Assembly (NCBI RefSeq): GCF_900092025.1
Contig: NZ_FLTX01000042.1
Coordinates: 38,100-102,099 of the forward strand
Source of the DNA: Xanthomonas bromi
Lineage (GTDB): Bacteria > Pseudomonadota > Gammaproteobacteria > Xanthomonadales > Xanthomonadaceae
Length of the DNA: 64,000 nucleotides
Direction: 5' to 3'
The notes under the pieces are model-generated. The model was not told where the DNA came from, ran no database searches, and was given only the letters and a program-made list of their open reading frames with translations. Positions 9,386 to 21,354 of this stretch are shown here, piece after piece; positions within the stretch are counted from its first letter, which is position 1, and each line of letters opens with the position of its first letter. The translations under genes were made by a program, and so were the position numbers.

Positions 9386-9454
9386 ACCCCGTTGCCGGGC
9401 CATGTGCTCGCCCTGATGACTGCACGGCATCCCGTTGGCCCAGTGGAGATTCCA

Positions 9455-10603
9455 ATGCTTGATCGCATCGACATTGAAGGTTTGAAGGGAGTCGGTAAGG
9501 TGGAGCTGCGGTTCGACGCAGTCAGCCGGGCGCGCGTGCTTTTTGGTGTCAACGGCATTGGCAAGACGAAGTCGCTAGAAGCAATCTATGGTGCGTTGCT
9601 ATTCACCAATGAGCAGTTTTTGCGCGTCGAGAGTAATTCGGTGGTCCATGCCGGACAAAGTGTTCCCGCATCCGCTGTCCTTATCGACGATGTGCAATAC
9701 CTAGTGGATCTGCCCCCGCAGCAACTGATACATGTACGAGCTGTTGCTCCACATGTAGTGCGTCACTCTCGTCCCTTGGTTTACATCGGAGCGGGTGGGC
9801 GCTCGTCGATAGGACGTCTGTCCACATCCATTGCGGCACTAGGAAACTTCGAGGAACGTAGATCTCAGCACTTCGGCATGTTGTTGCAGGAGTGCGAAAG
9901 AGGTTCTTTGCGCTCTGCCGGCATGGACGCAGACATCCGCGTGTGGTTCGTACAGCGTGCGCAGTCGGTTAATCCTTTTCAGGTGGAAAAGGACAACCTG
10001 CGCAACGAGATCGAGTCGGTATTGAAGCTGTTGCATCGCATCGATCAGCGCTTGGACGCCGAGCGCCTGCAGATAGACGGCTCGCAGCGTGTTTATCTGA
10101 GTGTGGAAGGCCGCATGATCGAGCTGGGTGAACTCAGTTCGGGGTTTGCCTCGGTCGTGAAACTGTTTCAAGCGATCATTTCCGGCTATGCGGGCTTCAG
10201 CAACTCCAAGGATCTGCAGAACCTGCCGGGCGTGGTGCTGATCGACGAGATCGAAAGTCATCTCCACGTTGGCTGGCAGGTCAGCATCGTCAGACATTTG
10301 AAGGCACTGTTTCCGAACACGCTATTTTTCATTAGCACTCACTCGCCGCTGGTGTTGACGCAGCTTGAGCAGGGAGAGGCCTATCTGCTGGAGCGCGACG
10401 CGGCAGACGGAGTCGTCAGGTCGTCCGTGATCGACTCGCCCAACATGAAGGCATTCGCGGATGTGCTCGAAGAGACCTTTGGGGTCGATCTCAATGCACT
10501 CAAGCGCGACGCGCTGGTCAGCGAAGACCAATCCGCCACCAAACGTGCGTTGCTGGATCTGATCAAGCAGCGCCGCGAGCGTCAGGGTGGGGAGCAAGCA
10601 TGA
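9455..10603 (+). CDS. AAA/ABC-type ATPase of the OLD/RecF-like class, inserted between carA and carB
   Basis: 382 residues from ATG 9455, chosen because GGAG lies a few bases upstream and the text then begins M-L-D-R-I-D-I-E-G-L, like other RecF/SMC-type N-termini. Walker A GVNGIGKT spans residues 31-38. A signature-like stretch ELSSGFASVVKLF sits near 228. Walker B VVLIDEIESHLH is near 260 and the switch motif FISTHSPLVLTQ near 290. The C-terminus (about 330-382) carries no TOPRIM motif that I can see, unlike true OLD nucleases. The next gene, a PIN-domain protein, overlaps it by four bases, which argues for a two-part module. Base composition is less GC-rich than carA and carB. Function unknown; a defence or toxin-control role is inference. 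Confidence 0.8.
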   Translation: MLDRIDIEGLKGVGKVELRFDAVSRARVLFGVNGIGKTKSLEAIYGALLFTNEQFLRVESNSVVHAGQSVPASAVLIDDVQYLVDLPPQQLIHVRAVAPHVVRHSRPLVYIGAGGRSSIGRLSTSIAALGNFEERRSQHFGMLLQECERGSLRSAGMDADIRVWFVQRAQSVNPFQVEKDNLRNEIESVLKLLHRIDQRLDAERLQIDGSQRVYLSVEGRMIELGELSSGFASVVKLFQAIISGYAGFSNSKDLQNLPGVVLIDEIESHLHVGWQVSIVRHLKALFPNTLFFISTHSPLVLTQLEQGEAYLLERDAADGVVRSSVIDSPNMKAFADVLEETFGVDLNALKRDALVSEDQSATKRALLDLIKQRRERQGGEQA

Positions 10604-11007
10604 CCCGTCTGGTACTGCTCGATGCCAACCTGCTGATTGGCGCATTGGACGTGGAGGATGGCAACGCGGCTCACGCAGCCTCTCTGTCGACGTTCGAGGC
10701 GCTGGTCGCCGATCCGGACGCCAAGATCGCAATCTCCCCGCTGATTCGATACGAAGTGCTGCGTGGCATGGACGAGGTGGATGTCGAAGCGGTAAATGCC
10801 GTCCTCAACGACATGAAGGAGTTCGAGGTACGAGGCCAAGAGGCAATTCGTGCTGCGGAAGTATTCCGGAAAGCTCGCCAGACCAATGTAAAGCTGGATA
10901 AGCGCAAGTTCGACGTATTCCATTGCGTCTGCGCGGAAATCAATTCCCTCGAGATGCTCAGCAAGGATGGGGACATCGAGACGATTCAAAAACTTATGAA
11001 GGCCTGA
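10600..11007 (+). CDS. PIN-domain-like protein partnered with the upstream ATPase
   Basis: 135 residues. The spaced acidic residues of a PIN nuclease are visible: D8 in [12 protein letters not shown]52 in [12 protein letters not shown]105 in [12 protein letters not shown] and D123/D125 in [14 protein letters not shown] proteins are Mg-dependent RNases, often VapC-type toxins. The start overlaps the ATPase stop (ATGA), so both are made together. No AbrB, Phd or RHH antitoxin is next to it, which sets it apart from the classic VapBC pair later in this window. The stop lies eight bases before carB, so the carB ribosome-binding region sits at its 3' end. Confidence 0.75.
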   Translation: MTRLVLLDANLLIGALDVEDGNAAHAASLSTFEALVADPDAKIAISPLIRYEVLRGMDEVDVEAVNAVLNDMKEFEVRGQEAIRAAEVFRKARQTNVKLDKRKFDVFHCVCAEINSLEMLSKDGDIETIQKLMKA

Positions 11008-11015
11008 AGAAGAAA

Positions 11016-14254
<3,239 letters not shown>

Positions 14255-14258
<4 letters not shown>

Positions 14259-14731
14259 GAGCACCCATGACATCGAAGGGCGCGCTGCGCCTGCGCGAAG
14301 AGCTGGAACAGTTGAAGTCGGTCAAGCGCCCGGAGGTCATCAATGCGATCGCCGAAGCGCGTGCGCACGGCGACCTGAAGGAAAACGCCGAGTATCATGC
14401 CGCGCGCGAGCAGCAGAGCTTCATCGAAGGGCGCATCAAGCAGCTGGAAGGCGAGCTCTCGCATGCCGAAATCATCGACATCACCAAGCTGTCGGCCGGT
14501 AACAAGATCGTGTTCGGCGCCACGGTGACGTTGGCCGATACCGAGACCGACGAAGAGAAGCGCTACCAGATCGTTGGCGATCTGGAAGCGGACATCAAGA
14601 TGGGCCTGATCGCGATTTCCTCGCCGCTGGCGCGTGCGCTGATCGGCAAGCTGGAAGGCGATTCGGTCACCATCGATGCGCCTGCCGGCCAGCGCGAGTA
14701 CGAAGTCGTCAGCGTCGCCTACCTGGACTGA
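14255..14731 (+). CDS. greA: Transcription elongation factor GreA
   Basis: 158 residues, the same length as E. coli GreA. The N-terminal coiled-coil finger contains [20 protein letters not shown], whose tip acids enter the RNA polymerase secondary channel and trigger cleavage of backtracked RNA. The C-terminal FKBP-like half starts near [18 protein letters not shown]. Start ATG 14255 overlaps the carB stop; [13 protein letters not shown] at 14267 is an alternative. The pair carB-greA is translationally coupled. Confidence 0.95.
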
Positions 14732-14747
14732 CCGGCATTACCGCGCG

Positions 14748-15668
14748 ATGACCACCGCCACGCTGCTGCTGCCGGAAAAACGCCGTCTGCCCGGAACGCT
14801 GGGCGACACGGCGGTGGCGCGTGCGCTCGCGCGCGCCGAGCAGCGCACCGCCGATGCCGGCGAAGTGGCGCAATTGCAGCGCCATTTCAAGCTGACGCCG
14901 ACGCATTGGCCGGTGGCCGCGTTGACCCGCCAGCTGGATGCCGGCGATGCCGCAGGAGCCACCTGGGTGCGTGCCGATCCGGCCTATGTGGTGCCGGACA
15001 TGCAGGGCGCACGGTTGATGGGCTACGGCGAGGCGCTTGGCCCCACCGCCGAGGACCTGGCGGTGCTACTGCCGATCCTCAAGCCGATGTTCGGCGATGC
15101 AGGATTTCTGCTGGATGCGCCCACGCCATCGCGCTGGTATCTGCGCTTGTCGCCGGATGCGAAATTGCCGGACTTTGCGCCACCGGACCTCGCCATCGGC
15201 GACGACTTGTTCGAGCATCTGCCGGCTGGCGACAGCGGACGCCGTTGGCGTGCCTTGCTGACCGAAGCGCAGGTGCTGTTGCATCAGCACCCCTGGAACG
15301 AAGGCCGCGTCGCCAGCGGCAAGCCGGCGATCAATTCGGTGTGGTTCTGGGGTGGCGGTGTGCTGCCGCATGCGGTGAGTTCGCCGCATCGCCAGGTGCG
15401 TAGCCGCGAGTCGCTGCTGCGTGCGCTGGCGCTGGCGGCAGGTGCCGATGCGCAGGGCGAACAGCGCGTCGATGCGCTGGTGGATCTGCGCCATCTGCGT
15501 TCCCTGCAGCAGTTCAGCGACGATGCGGTTGCACCGCTGTTGGCGGCGATGGCGCGCGGCGAACTGGATCGGTTGGTGCTGGATTTCCAGGACGGCGAAA
15601 GCATGTCGCTGACGCATGCGCAGCGCTGGCGTTTCTGGCGCAAGCCGCGGGTACAGCTGGCGCAATGA
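14748..15668 (+). CDS. rpfE: RpfE-type regulatory protein (phosphoglycerate mutase-like annotation family)
   Basis: 306 residues from ATG 14748. It belongs to a conserved but poorly understood proteobacterial family named after Xanthomonas RpfE and sometimes annotated as phosphoglycerate mutase. Visible blocks are WVRADPAYVVPDMQGARLMG (an HVxPD-like pattern), WNEGRVASGKPAINSVWFWG and GVLPHAVSSPHRQVRSRESL. The W-F-W-G-G-G segment is the family hallmark. No phosphatase metal site is evident to me. It sits between greA and recJ, the position reported for rpfE in Xanthomonas rpf clusters, and overlaps recJ by four bases. Biochemical role unknown; a regulatory effect on extracellular enzymes is from the literature on the cluster. 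Confidence 0.85.
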   Translation: MTTATLLLPEKRRLPGTLGDTAVARALARAEQRTADAGEVAQLQRHFKLTPTHWPVAALTRQLDAGDAAGATWVRADPAYVVPDMQGARLMGYGEALGPTAEDLAVLLPILKPMFGDAGFLLDAPTPSRWYLRLSPDAKLPDFAPPDLAIGDDLFEHLPAGDSGRRWRALLTEAQVLLHQHPWNEGRVASGKPAINSVWFWGGGVLPHAVSSPHRQVRSRESLLRALALAAGADAQGEQRVDALVDLRHLRSLQQFSDDAVAPLLAAMARGELDRLVLDFQDGESMSLTHAQRWRFWRKPRVQLAQ

Positions 15669-17404
15669 GTTCGCATCCGCGGATCGTCCGGCGCCCCTCC
15701 GGGCACGCCGGCAGTTGGCCCGATGCCATGTTGCCGCTGCTACGCCGCATCTATGCCGCGCGCGGTGTGAGCGATGCACAAGGCGCGCAGCCGCGACTGG
15801 GCCAATTACTGTCGCCGGATCGACTGCACAACAGCGGTATAGCCGCCGAGTTACTGGCCGACGCGATAACGCAGCAACGACGCATTCTGGTGGTGGGCGA
15901 TTTCGATTGCGATGGCGCCACCGCCTGCGCAGTCGGTGTGCGCGGACTGCGCATGCTCGGTGCGCTGGATGTGCACCACGCCGTGCCCAATCGCATGGTG
16001 CACGGCTATGGCTTGTCGCCTGCATTGGTCGAAGAGCTGGCGGCGTTGCAGCCGGATGTGCTGGTCACCGTCGATCACGGGATCGCCTGCCACGCCGGCG
16101 TGGCCGCCGCCAAGGCGCGCGGCTGGACAGTACTGGTCACCGACCACCATCTACCGGGCGAGGTGCTGCCGCCGGCCGATGCGATCGTCGACCCGAACCT
16201 GGCCGAAGACACGTTCCCCAGCAAGACGCTGGCCGGGGTCGGGGTGATTTTCTACGTGTTGCTGGCGCTGCGCGGCGTGTTGCGCGCACGCGGGGCTTTC
16301 GCCGAGCGCGCCGAGCCGGATCTGTCGGTGTTGCTGGATCTGGTCGCCGTCGGCACCGTCGCCGATCTGGTGCCGCTGGACACCAATAACCGTGCGCTGG
16401 TTTCGGCTGGCCTGCGCCGCCTGCGCGAGGGCAGGGGCTGCATCGGCCTGCGCGCCTTGATCGATGCCAGCGGCCGCGATGTGGCGCGGTTGAGCGCCAG
16501 CGATATCGGATTTGCGCTCGGGCCACGGCTCAATGCGGCCGGTCGGCTCGAGGACATGGCGTTGGGTATTGAATTGTTGCTCAGCGAAGACTGGAGCCAG
16601 GCACGCGGGATCGCCGGCACGCTGGAAGAGATCAACGCCGAACGCCGCGCGGTGCAGCAGTTGATGACCGACGATGCCGAGCAAGCGGTCGCCAAGGTGG
16701 TGCTGGATGCCGATGGTGCATTGCCGATCGCCGCATGCCTGTTCGATGCCGAATGGCACCCCGGCGTCATCGGTCTGGTGGCCTCCAAACTCAAGGACCG
16801 TCTGCATCGTCCGGTGATTGCGTTGGCACCTGCGGAGCCGGGTAGCGGCCAGTTGCGTGGCTCGGCGCGTTCGATTCCTGGCCTGCATATCCGCGACGTG
16901 CTTGCCGCGGTGGACGCGCGTCATCCCGGGCTGATCCAGAAGTTCGGCGGCCATGCGATGGCAGCCGGGTTGAGCCTCGATCACGTGGCGCTGGCCACGT
17001 TCGAGCAGGCCTTCCAGGCGCAGGTCATGGCGATGGTGGATGCCTCGCTGCTGCATGCCGAATTGCATAGCGACGGCGAACTGGCCGCGCATGAACTCGA
17101 TCACGCGCATGCCGAAGCGCTGCGGGTGGCCGGTCCGTGGGGGCAGGGGTTTCCCGAGCCGCTGTTCGATGGTCAGTTCGAAGTGCTGCAGTACCGCGTG
17201 CTCAAGGAGCGTCATCTCAAGCTGACCCTGCGCTGCGCCGGACGCGCGGAACCGCTCAATGCCATCCATTTCAACGGTTGGCGCGGCAGCGAACCCGCGC
17301 GCGTGGTGCGGCTGGCGTATCGGCTGGTTGCCGACGACTACCGCGGCGGCACGGCGGTGCAGTTGATCGTCGAGCATTGCGAGCCGGCATCGGCACCAGG
17401 CTGA
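15665..17404 (+). CDS. recJ: Single-stranded-DNA-specific exonuclease RecJ
   Basis: 579 residues. DHH-family motifs: VVGDFDCDGATA (motif I), a VTVDHGIA block, VTDHHLPG (the DHH motif) and, later, the DHHA1 segment GQLRGSARSIPGLHIRD ... FGGHAMAAG. The OB-fold-containing C-terminus ends near AYRLVADDYRGG. It degrades single-stranded DNA 5'-3' in recombination and mismatch repair. The start overlaps the rpfE stop (ATGA). It converges with a minus-strand DUF1176 gene after 85 bp. Confidence 0.97.
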   Translation: MSSHPRIVRRPSGHAGSWPDAMLPLLRRIYAARGVSDAQGAQPRLGQLLSPDRLHNSGIAAELLADAITQQRRILVVGDFDCDGATACAVGVRGLRMLGALDVHHAVPNRMVHGYGLSPALVEELAALQPDVLVTVDHGIACHAGVAAAKARGWTVLVTDHHLPGEVLPPADAIVDPNLAEDTFPSKTLAGVGVIFYVLLALRGVLRARGAFAERAEPDLSVLLDLVAVGTVADLVPLDTNNRALVSAGLRRLREGRGCIGLRALIDASGRDVARLSASDIGFALGPRLNAAGRLEDMALGIELLLSEDWSQARGIAGTLEEINAERRAVQQLMTDDAEQAVAKVVLDADGALPIAACLFDAEWHPGVIGLVASKLKDRLHRPVIALAPAEPGSGQLRGSARSIPGLHIRDVLAAVDARHPGLIQKFGGHAMAAGLSLDHVALATFEQAFQAQVMAMVDASLLHAELHSDGELAAHELDHAHAEALRVAGPWGQGFPEPLFDGQFEVLQYRVLKERHLKLTLRCAGRAEPLNAIHFNGWRGSEPARVVRLAYRLVADDYRGGTAVQLIVEHCEPASAPG

Positions 17405-17489
17405 TCCACACCCTGGTGCGTGCAGGTTGCCAAGCAGGCACCGGCCCCACTGCGCGAGCGATATTCCGCCCGCGCAGCGATCGAACCGG

Positions 17490-18521
17490 TTACTTCGTGA
17501 CGTCGGCCACGATGGTCGGCAATTCCCATGCGCCGCCGGCGGCGACCAACCGGCACAGGCCGGAAGTGGATTTGGAGGTCTGTACGAAGCGGCGGCCGTC
17601 CCAGGTCCAGCGTGCCTGGCTATAGCAATCGCCCAGGCCGCGGCCCTTGTGCGAGGCCAGGATGGTGGAACCATCCAGGTCGCTGGCCTGCAGGGTGACC
17701 AGGGTCGGGGCGAACGGCGCGCGTGCATTGATCACCCACAAGCCGGTGCCGACGTTGTAGGCGCCCATCCAGCAGCCGGTGGAGACCAGCAGCTTGTCGC
17801 TGCTCAGGCGGGTGATGGTCAGCGGTTTGGAGGCTTCGCTGGTGTCGAGTCCCTTGCACTCATCGTCGGCCGAAAGCGTGGCACGCAGTGCCTGATACAG
17901 TGCCGGCAACGTGCCCAGGCGCGCATCGCCTGCCTGCGCTGCGACGAGCTTGGCCTCGTGGACCTGTGGTACCGGCAATGGCGGCAGCACGGCGGATTCG
18001 TCACGGTTGCCCTTGCGCACCAGCGCGCCGCGCGTGTTGAGCCGGCCCTGGAACTCATCCATCTTCAACAGCACGGCCGACGCGCCCTTGTCGGACAGCT
18101 GCCAGCGGCGGCCATCGTTGCCGACCGCAACGATCGTGCTGCTGCGTGGCAGCGCCGCCAGCAATGCGGCAACCTGGGCGCTGCTCAGTGACGCGGTGCC
18201 GTGCTTGCTGTCCAGTGACAGCTTGCCCTGGTTGTGTCGATCGATCTGCAGGCTGAGCGAAGCCGGCAGCTTGACCTCGTCGTACTGGCCCAGCATCAGC
18301 TCCGCGGTGACTGCCTCACCGGCCCCGGCCTTGCGGGTCAATAGCACCGACACCGGCAAGTGCTCGCCTTCGTCCGGCTGATACCCGGCGGCGCGGCAGG
18401 TGCGGGTGTTGTCGCAGGCGATGATCCAATCGTCGTGGGTGAAGTCGACGCTGGTGGCCGGTGCGGCATGGACGAACGTGGGGCTGAGCAGCAATGCCGC
18501 AACAAGCAGGGCGGGACGCAT
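17490..18521 (-). CDS. DUF1176 family secreted protein
   Basis: 343 residues with a clear signal peptide (MRPALLVAALLLSPTFVHA, cut probably after A-H-A), so exported. The mature part opens DFTHDDWIIACDNTRTCRAAGYQ, the opening typical of DUF1176 proteins with two close cysteines. Further Cys residues (DDECKG, STGCWMGAYN, GLGDCYSQARW, SGLCRLVAAG) suggest disulfides. Function unknown. Its place between recJ and rpfD might correspond to a further rpf gene letter in some strains, but I cannot confirm that and give no symbol. Transcribed away from the broken acyltransferase region. Confidence 0.85.
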   Translation of the reverse strand: MRPALLVAALLLSPTFVHAAPATSVDFTHDDWIIACDNTRTCRAAGYQPDEGEHLPVSVLLTRKAGAGEAVTAELMLGQYDEVKLPASLSLQIDRHNQGKLSLDSKHGTASLSSAQVAALLAALPRSSTIVAVGNDGRRWQLSDKGASAVLLKMDEFQGRLNTRGALVRKGNRDESAVLPPLPVPQVHEAKLVAAQAGDARLGTLPALYQALRATLSADDECKGLDTSEASKPLTITRLSSDKLLVSTGCWMGAYNVGTGLWVINARAPFAPTLVTLQASDLDGSTILASHKGRGLGDCYSQARWTWDGRRFVQTSKSTSGLCRLVAAGGAWELPTIVADVTK

Positions 18522-18792
18522 CGTGGTTCCTTCAGTAGGTCGGGCCGGCATCTTGCGGTGCCATCGGTCATGCGTCCAGCTAGGCCAGCCACTGGTGGCG
18601 AACACCGTTCATCGTATGCGAGCACGTCGCCTGCGGCGGCGCTGCATGCAGGCAATGCTGACACCGGGTTTGCGTGTCCCACGCATGCATCTGTTCGTTT
18701 ATGACTGCTCCACATCGCCTCGCGGTCGCTCCCATTCGGTGTCGCGCACGACAACGCGTTTACATAAAGACGCATGACAATGCCGCGCGCCA

Positions 18793-20012
18793 TTACGCCG
18801 TCATCGCTGGTGTGGTTTGGCGCGTGCGGGTCTCTCGCGCGCGCATCGGCAAGCCGAACAACGGCCGCAGCCAGCGCACCCGCCGGATCACAGACTCGTG
18901 TAGCGCCAGACAGCCGATCACGGTGGCGGCGATCACCAACGCCGGCTCCAGCCAGGCGTTCAACTGCAATGGCATCAGCCAGTACAGCGCCACGATGATC
19001 AGGCTCTGATGCAGGATGTACCAGGGCAACACCGCTTCGGTGCAATACGGTAGCCAGCGGAACGGCCGGTTTAAATGCTGCTTGGCCCACCCCAGCAGGG
19101 TCAGCAGCGCCATCCAGGTAGAGGTCGCGCGTGCGCCGTGTTACAGCGTTTGCCATGGCGGGGCGACCAATGCCGGCGGCAACTGCGCAGGCTGCCCATG
19201 CATCGCCACAGAGCGAATGCCCAACTCGGTCGCGATGGCCAGCACTGCGGTGACCAACGTGGGCCAGCGCAACTGCACGACCAGCTGCCAGAAGCGCTCG
19301 CTGCGTGCCAGCAAATAGCCCACTAGAAAGAGCGGAAACGATTCGGCATGCACGAACCAGTCGCCGACCAACGCATGGGTCGGCGGATGGCGCGGCATCA
19401 CCCACATCACGCAGAACGCTTCCCACAGGATCGGCAGCGCCAGCAAGGCCGGCATCACCACCGCAGAGGGAAGTGCTGGGAGGGCCGGCAGCCGCAGCAG
19501 CCTGGTCAACGACACCAGCGCCATCAATGCCAATGCCACGGTGTAGGGCAGCAGGTACGCCAGATACCACAGGTGATTCCAGGTGATGCCGTGTTCCCAG
19601 CCATCGAAACTGCCGGCCGGCCACGGACGCAGCTGCCAATAACGCAGCAGGAAGCTGCCGAAGCCGGTGGCGACCTTGCCGTTGCTGACGCCCTGGCAGT
19701 AGGCCTGCACCGCCACCACCACGAACATGCCAACAGCAAGGGCGTCAGCAACCGCCCGCAGCGACGCAACGCGAAACGCCACGGCGCGGCCTGCGGTTGC
19801 GACAAGCCGATCGCAATGCCGGAGATCATGAACAGCAACGGCATCCGCCAACGATTGAGCACGATCATCGGCCGCTGCAACCACTCGGCCGTGTGCACGC
19901 TCTTGAGGTGGAAATCCCAGTCGGCCACATAGGCCATGCCCACGTGATAGAGGATCAACAGGGCGAAGGCGAAGACGCGCAAGGCATCGATATCGTGGCG
20001 GCGCTCGGTCAT
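18793..20012 (-). pseudogene. Membrane acyltransferase (acyltransferase 3 family), frameshift plus nonsense
   Basis: The 5' part from ATG 20012 reads MTERRHDIDALRVFAFALLI, then FHLKSVHT and MPLLFMISGIAIGLS, typical of acyltransferase-3 integral membrane enzymes such as OpgC-like proteins. After RRCGRLLTPLL the frame is lost near 19735; the continuation (VGMFVVVAVQAYC ... HGITWNHLWYLAYLLPYTVAL) is in another frame, and one extra G would restore it. A further in-frame TAA at 19141-19143 interrupts the sequence. Nine codons later the frame continues with helices to the end (MALLTLLGW ... VRWLRPLFGLPM). A repaired product would be about 406 residues. Transcribed divergently from rpfD, which is also broken. 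Confidence 0.8.
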
Positions 20013-20210
20013 GGTCGGCGGCTGGTGGAAGAGTGGATGCATCCCGCCCAGCGGCGCGCTCCATGGGCGTGTCAGGGGGGGGGGGGGGGAACCCCGGCCC
20101 GCGGTGACCAGTTGTGCCCACCCAGGGACGAATGGGGGCGGCAAGGATGGCGGTTTCGCCACGTTGCGCGGGCCTCTATGATCGGCACCTGCCAACTGCG
20201 GACGTGTGCA
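20013..20210. promoter_or_regulatory. Divergent intergenic region between acyltransferase and rpfD
   Basis: 198 bp between the two divergent starts (ATG 20012 minus, ATG 20211 plus). It should contain promoters for both genes and holds the 15-G run at 20075-20089, about 60 bases upstream of the acyltransferase start and about 120 upstream of the rpfD start. No clear -10/-35 pair could be fixed. Confidence 0.4.
20075..20089. repeat. Homopolymer run of 15 G
   Basis: Fifteen consecutive G on the plus strand, flanked by GTCA and AACC. It is by far the longest homopolymer I noticed in the window. Such runs slip during replication and underlie phase variation in other bacteria when they sit in promoters or reading frames. 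Here it lies in the divergent upstream region of the acyltransferase and rpfD. Confidence 0.95.
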
Positions 20211-21105
20211 ATGCAATCGACCGGGCCGCGCCCGCCAATCATCCACGATAGGGCTGGCGGCGCTGCAATGCATTGGGCCGTGGTGATCTGGTCGCTGGTG
20301 TTCTACCTGAGTGCACTGGGCAACGTCTGGACTGCCTGGCTTGCCGCGCGCCGCGATGGCCAACCCATCGTGGTGTGGCAGGTGCTGAGTTGGGACCTGA
20401 GTAGCGCCACGGCGGCGCTCATGCTGTTGCCGGCAGTGATGTGGCTCTGTGCACGCTGGCCGCTGCATGCCGATGGCTGGGTGCGGCGCCTGCCGGCGTA
20501 TGTGGCGGCTGCACTGGGCTGGTGGCTGCTGCATGTCGCCGGCATGGTGGTGCTGCGCATGCTGATCTACCACTGGCCGGCGCGCACTATGACTTCGGTG
20601 GCTGGCTGCAGTGGGTCTACGAGCTGTCAAAGGATCTGCGCACCTTTGCGTTGCTGGTGGCGGTACAGCACACACTGGCCAGGGCGAGGCGCACCTGCTC
20701 GTCGCACCTGACGACGGTCCGTCAGTAGAACCGCTGGATCGCCCAGAGCGATTTTTGGTGCGCAAGCTGAGGCGCGATTTCCTGGTCGCCACCGCCGATA
20801 TCGATTGGATCCAGGCCTCGGGCAATTACGTCAACCTGCATGTGCGCGGGCACGATTACCCGTTGCGCAGCACCATGGCGGCGATCGAAGCCAGACTGGA
20901 CCCTGCCGGGTTCGTGCGCATCCACCGCAGCTATCTGGTCAATCTGGGCCAGGTGCAGGCGATCGAACCAATCGATTCCGGCGATGCGCGCGTGCATCTG
21001 CGCGACGCTACCGTGCTGCCCTGCAGTCGCAGCCATCTGGCCGGCTTTCGGGCGCATGCAGGGCAGGGCGCCGTTACGCCCAAGACTGACCCACTGATGG
21101 CGTAA
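20211..21105 (+). pseudogene. rpfD: LytTR-type membrane regulator RpfD, broken by two one-base losses
   Basis: The N-terminal part (from ATG 20211; ATG 20268 is an alternative) has about four hydrophobic helices, e.g. VVIWSLVFYLSALGNVWTAW and AALGWWLLHVAGMVVLRM. The frame is lost after RMLIYHWP near 20580; the continuation DFGGWLQWVYELSKDLRTFA is in another frame. It is lost again near 20690 after HTLAR, with GEAHLLVAPDDG in the third frame. One extra G at each point restores a single protein. The C-terminal LytTR DNA-binding domain is intact: DWIQASGNYVNLHV, RSTMAAIEARLDPAGFVRIH, RSYLVN. The position next to prfB matches rpfD of Xanthomonas. Either decayed or the consensus is wrong at two G runs. 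Confidence 0.8.
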
Positions 21106-21354
21106 GCCCGCTGCTGCGCGGCCCTGGTTGAAAGCGTCTGCTTCCGAGTTCGTCCAGCCCTTTGGCGATGGTCGATTGCAGCTGCTGCGACCGACCAGCG
21201 CGCCAGGGCTGCTGCTGGTGGAGTCTGCGGTCGAGCGCGGTCGCCGGGAGCCTGGACAGAGCGGGTGCTGCCGCGTGCGTGGCCACAGTTTCGCTGCGTT
21301 CCGCCACCGCCGCCCGCTTGCTAAACTAGCCAGCTTGTTTGCCGGAAGTCCGTC
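21106..21354. other. 249-bp gap before prfB
   Basis: No convincing ORF. It presumably holds the prfB promoter; TAAACTAGC at about 21322 is AT-rich but I could not pair it with a convincing -35. Confidence 0.3.

Noticed and set aside
9392..9454. Longer start for the ATPase gene
   Set aside because: The extra 21 residues have no family similarity, while ATG 9455 has GGAG just upstream.
14748..15668. True phosphoglycerate mutase function for the RpfE-type protein
   Set aside because: I see no metal-binding or phospho-serine motif of iPGM; the name is an annotation habit for the family.
19797..20210. Upstream extension of the rpfD frame through the G run on the plus strand
   Set aside because: It overlaps the acyltransferase 5' part, and protein-like sequence begins only after about 20211.
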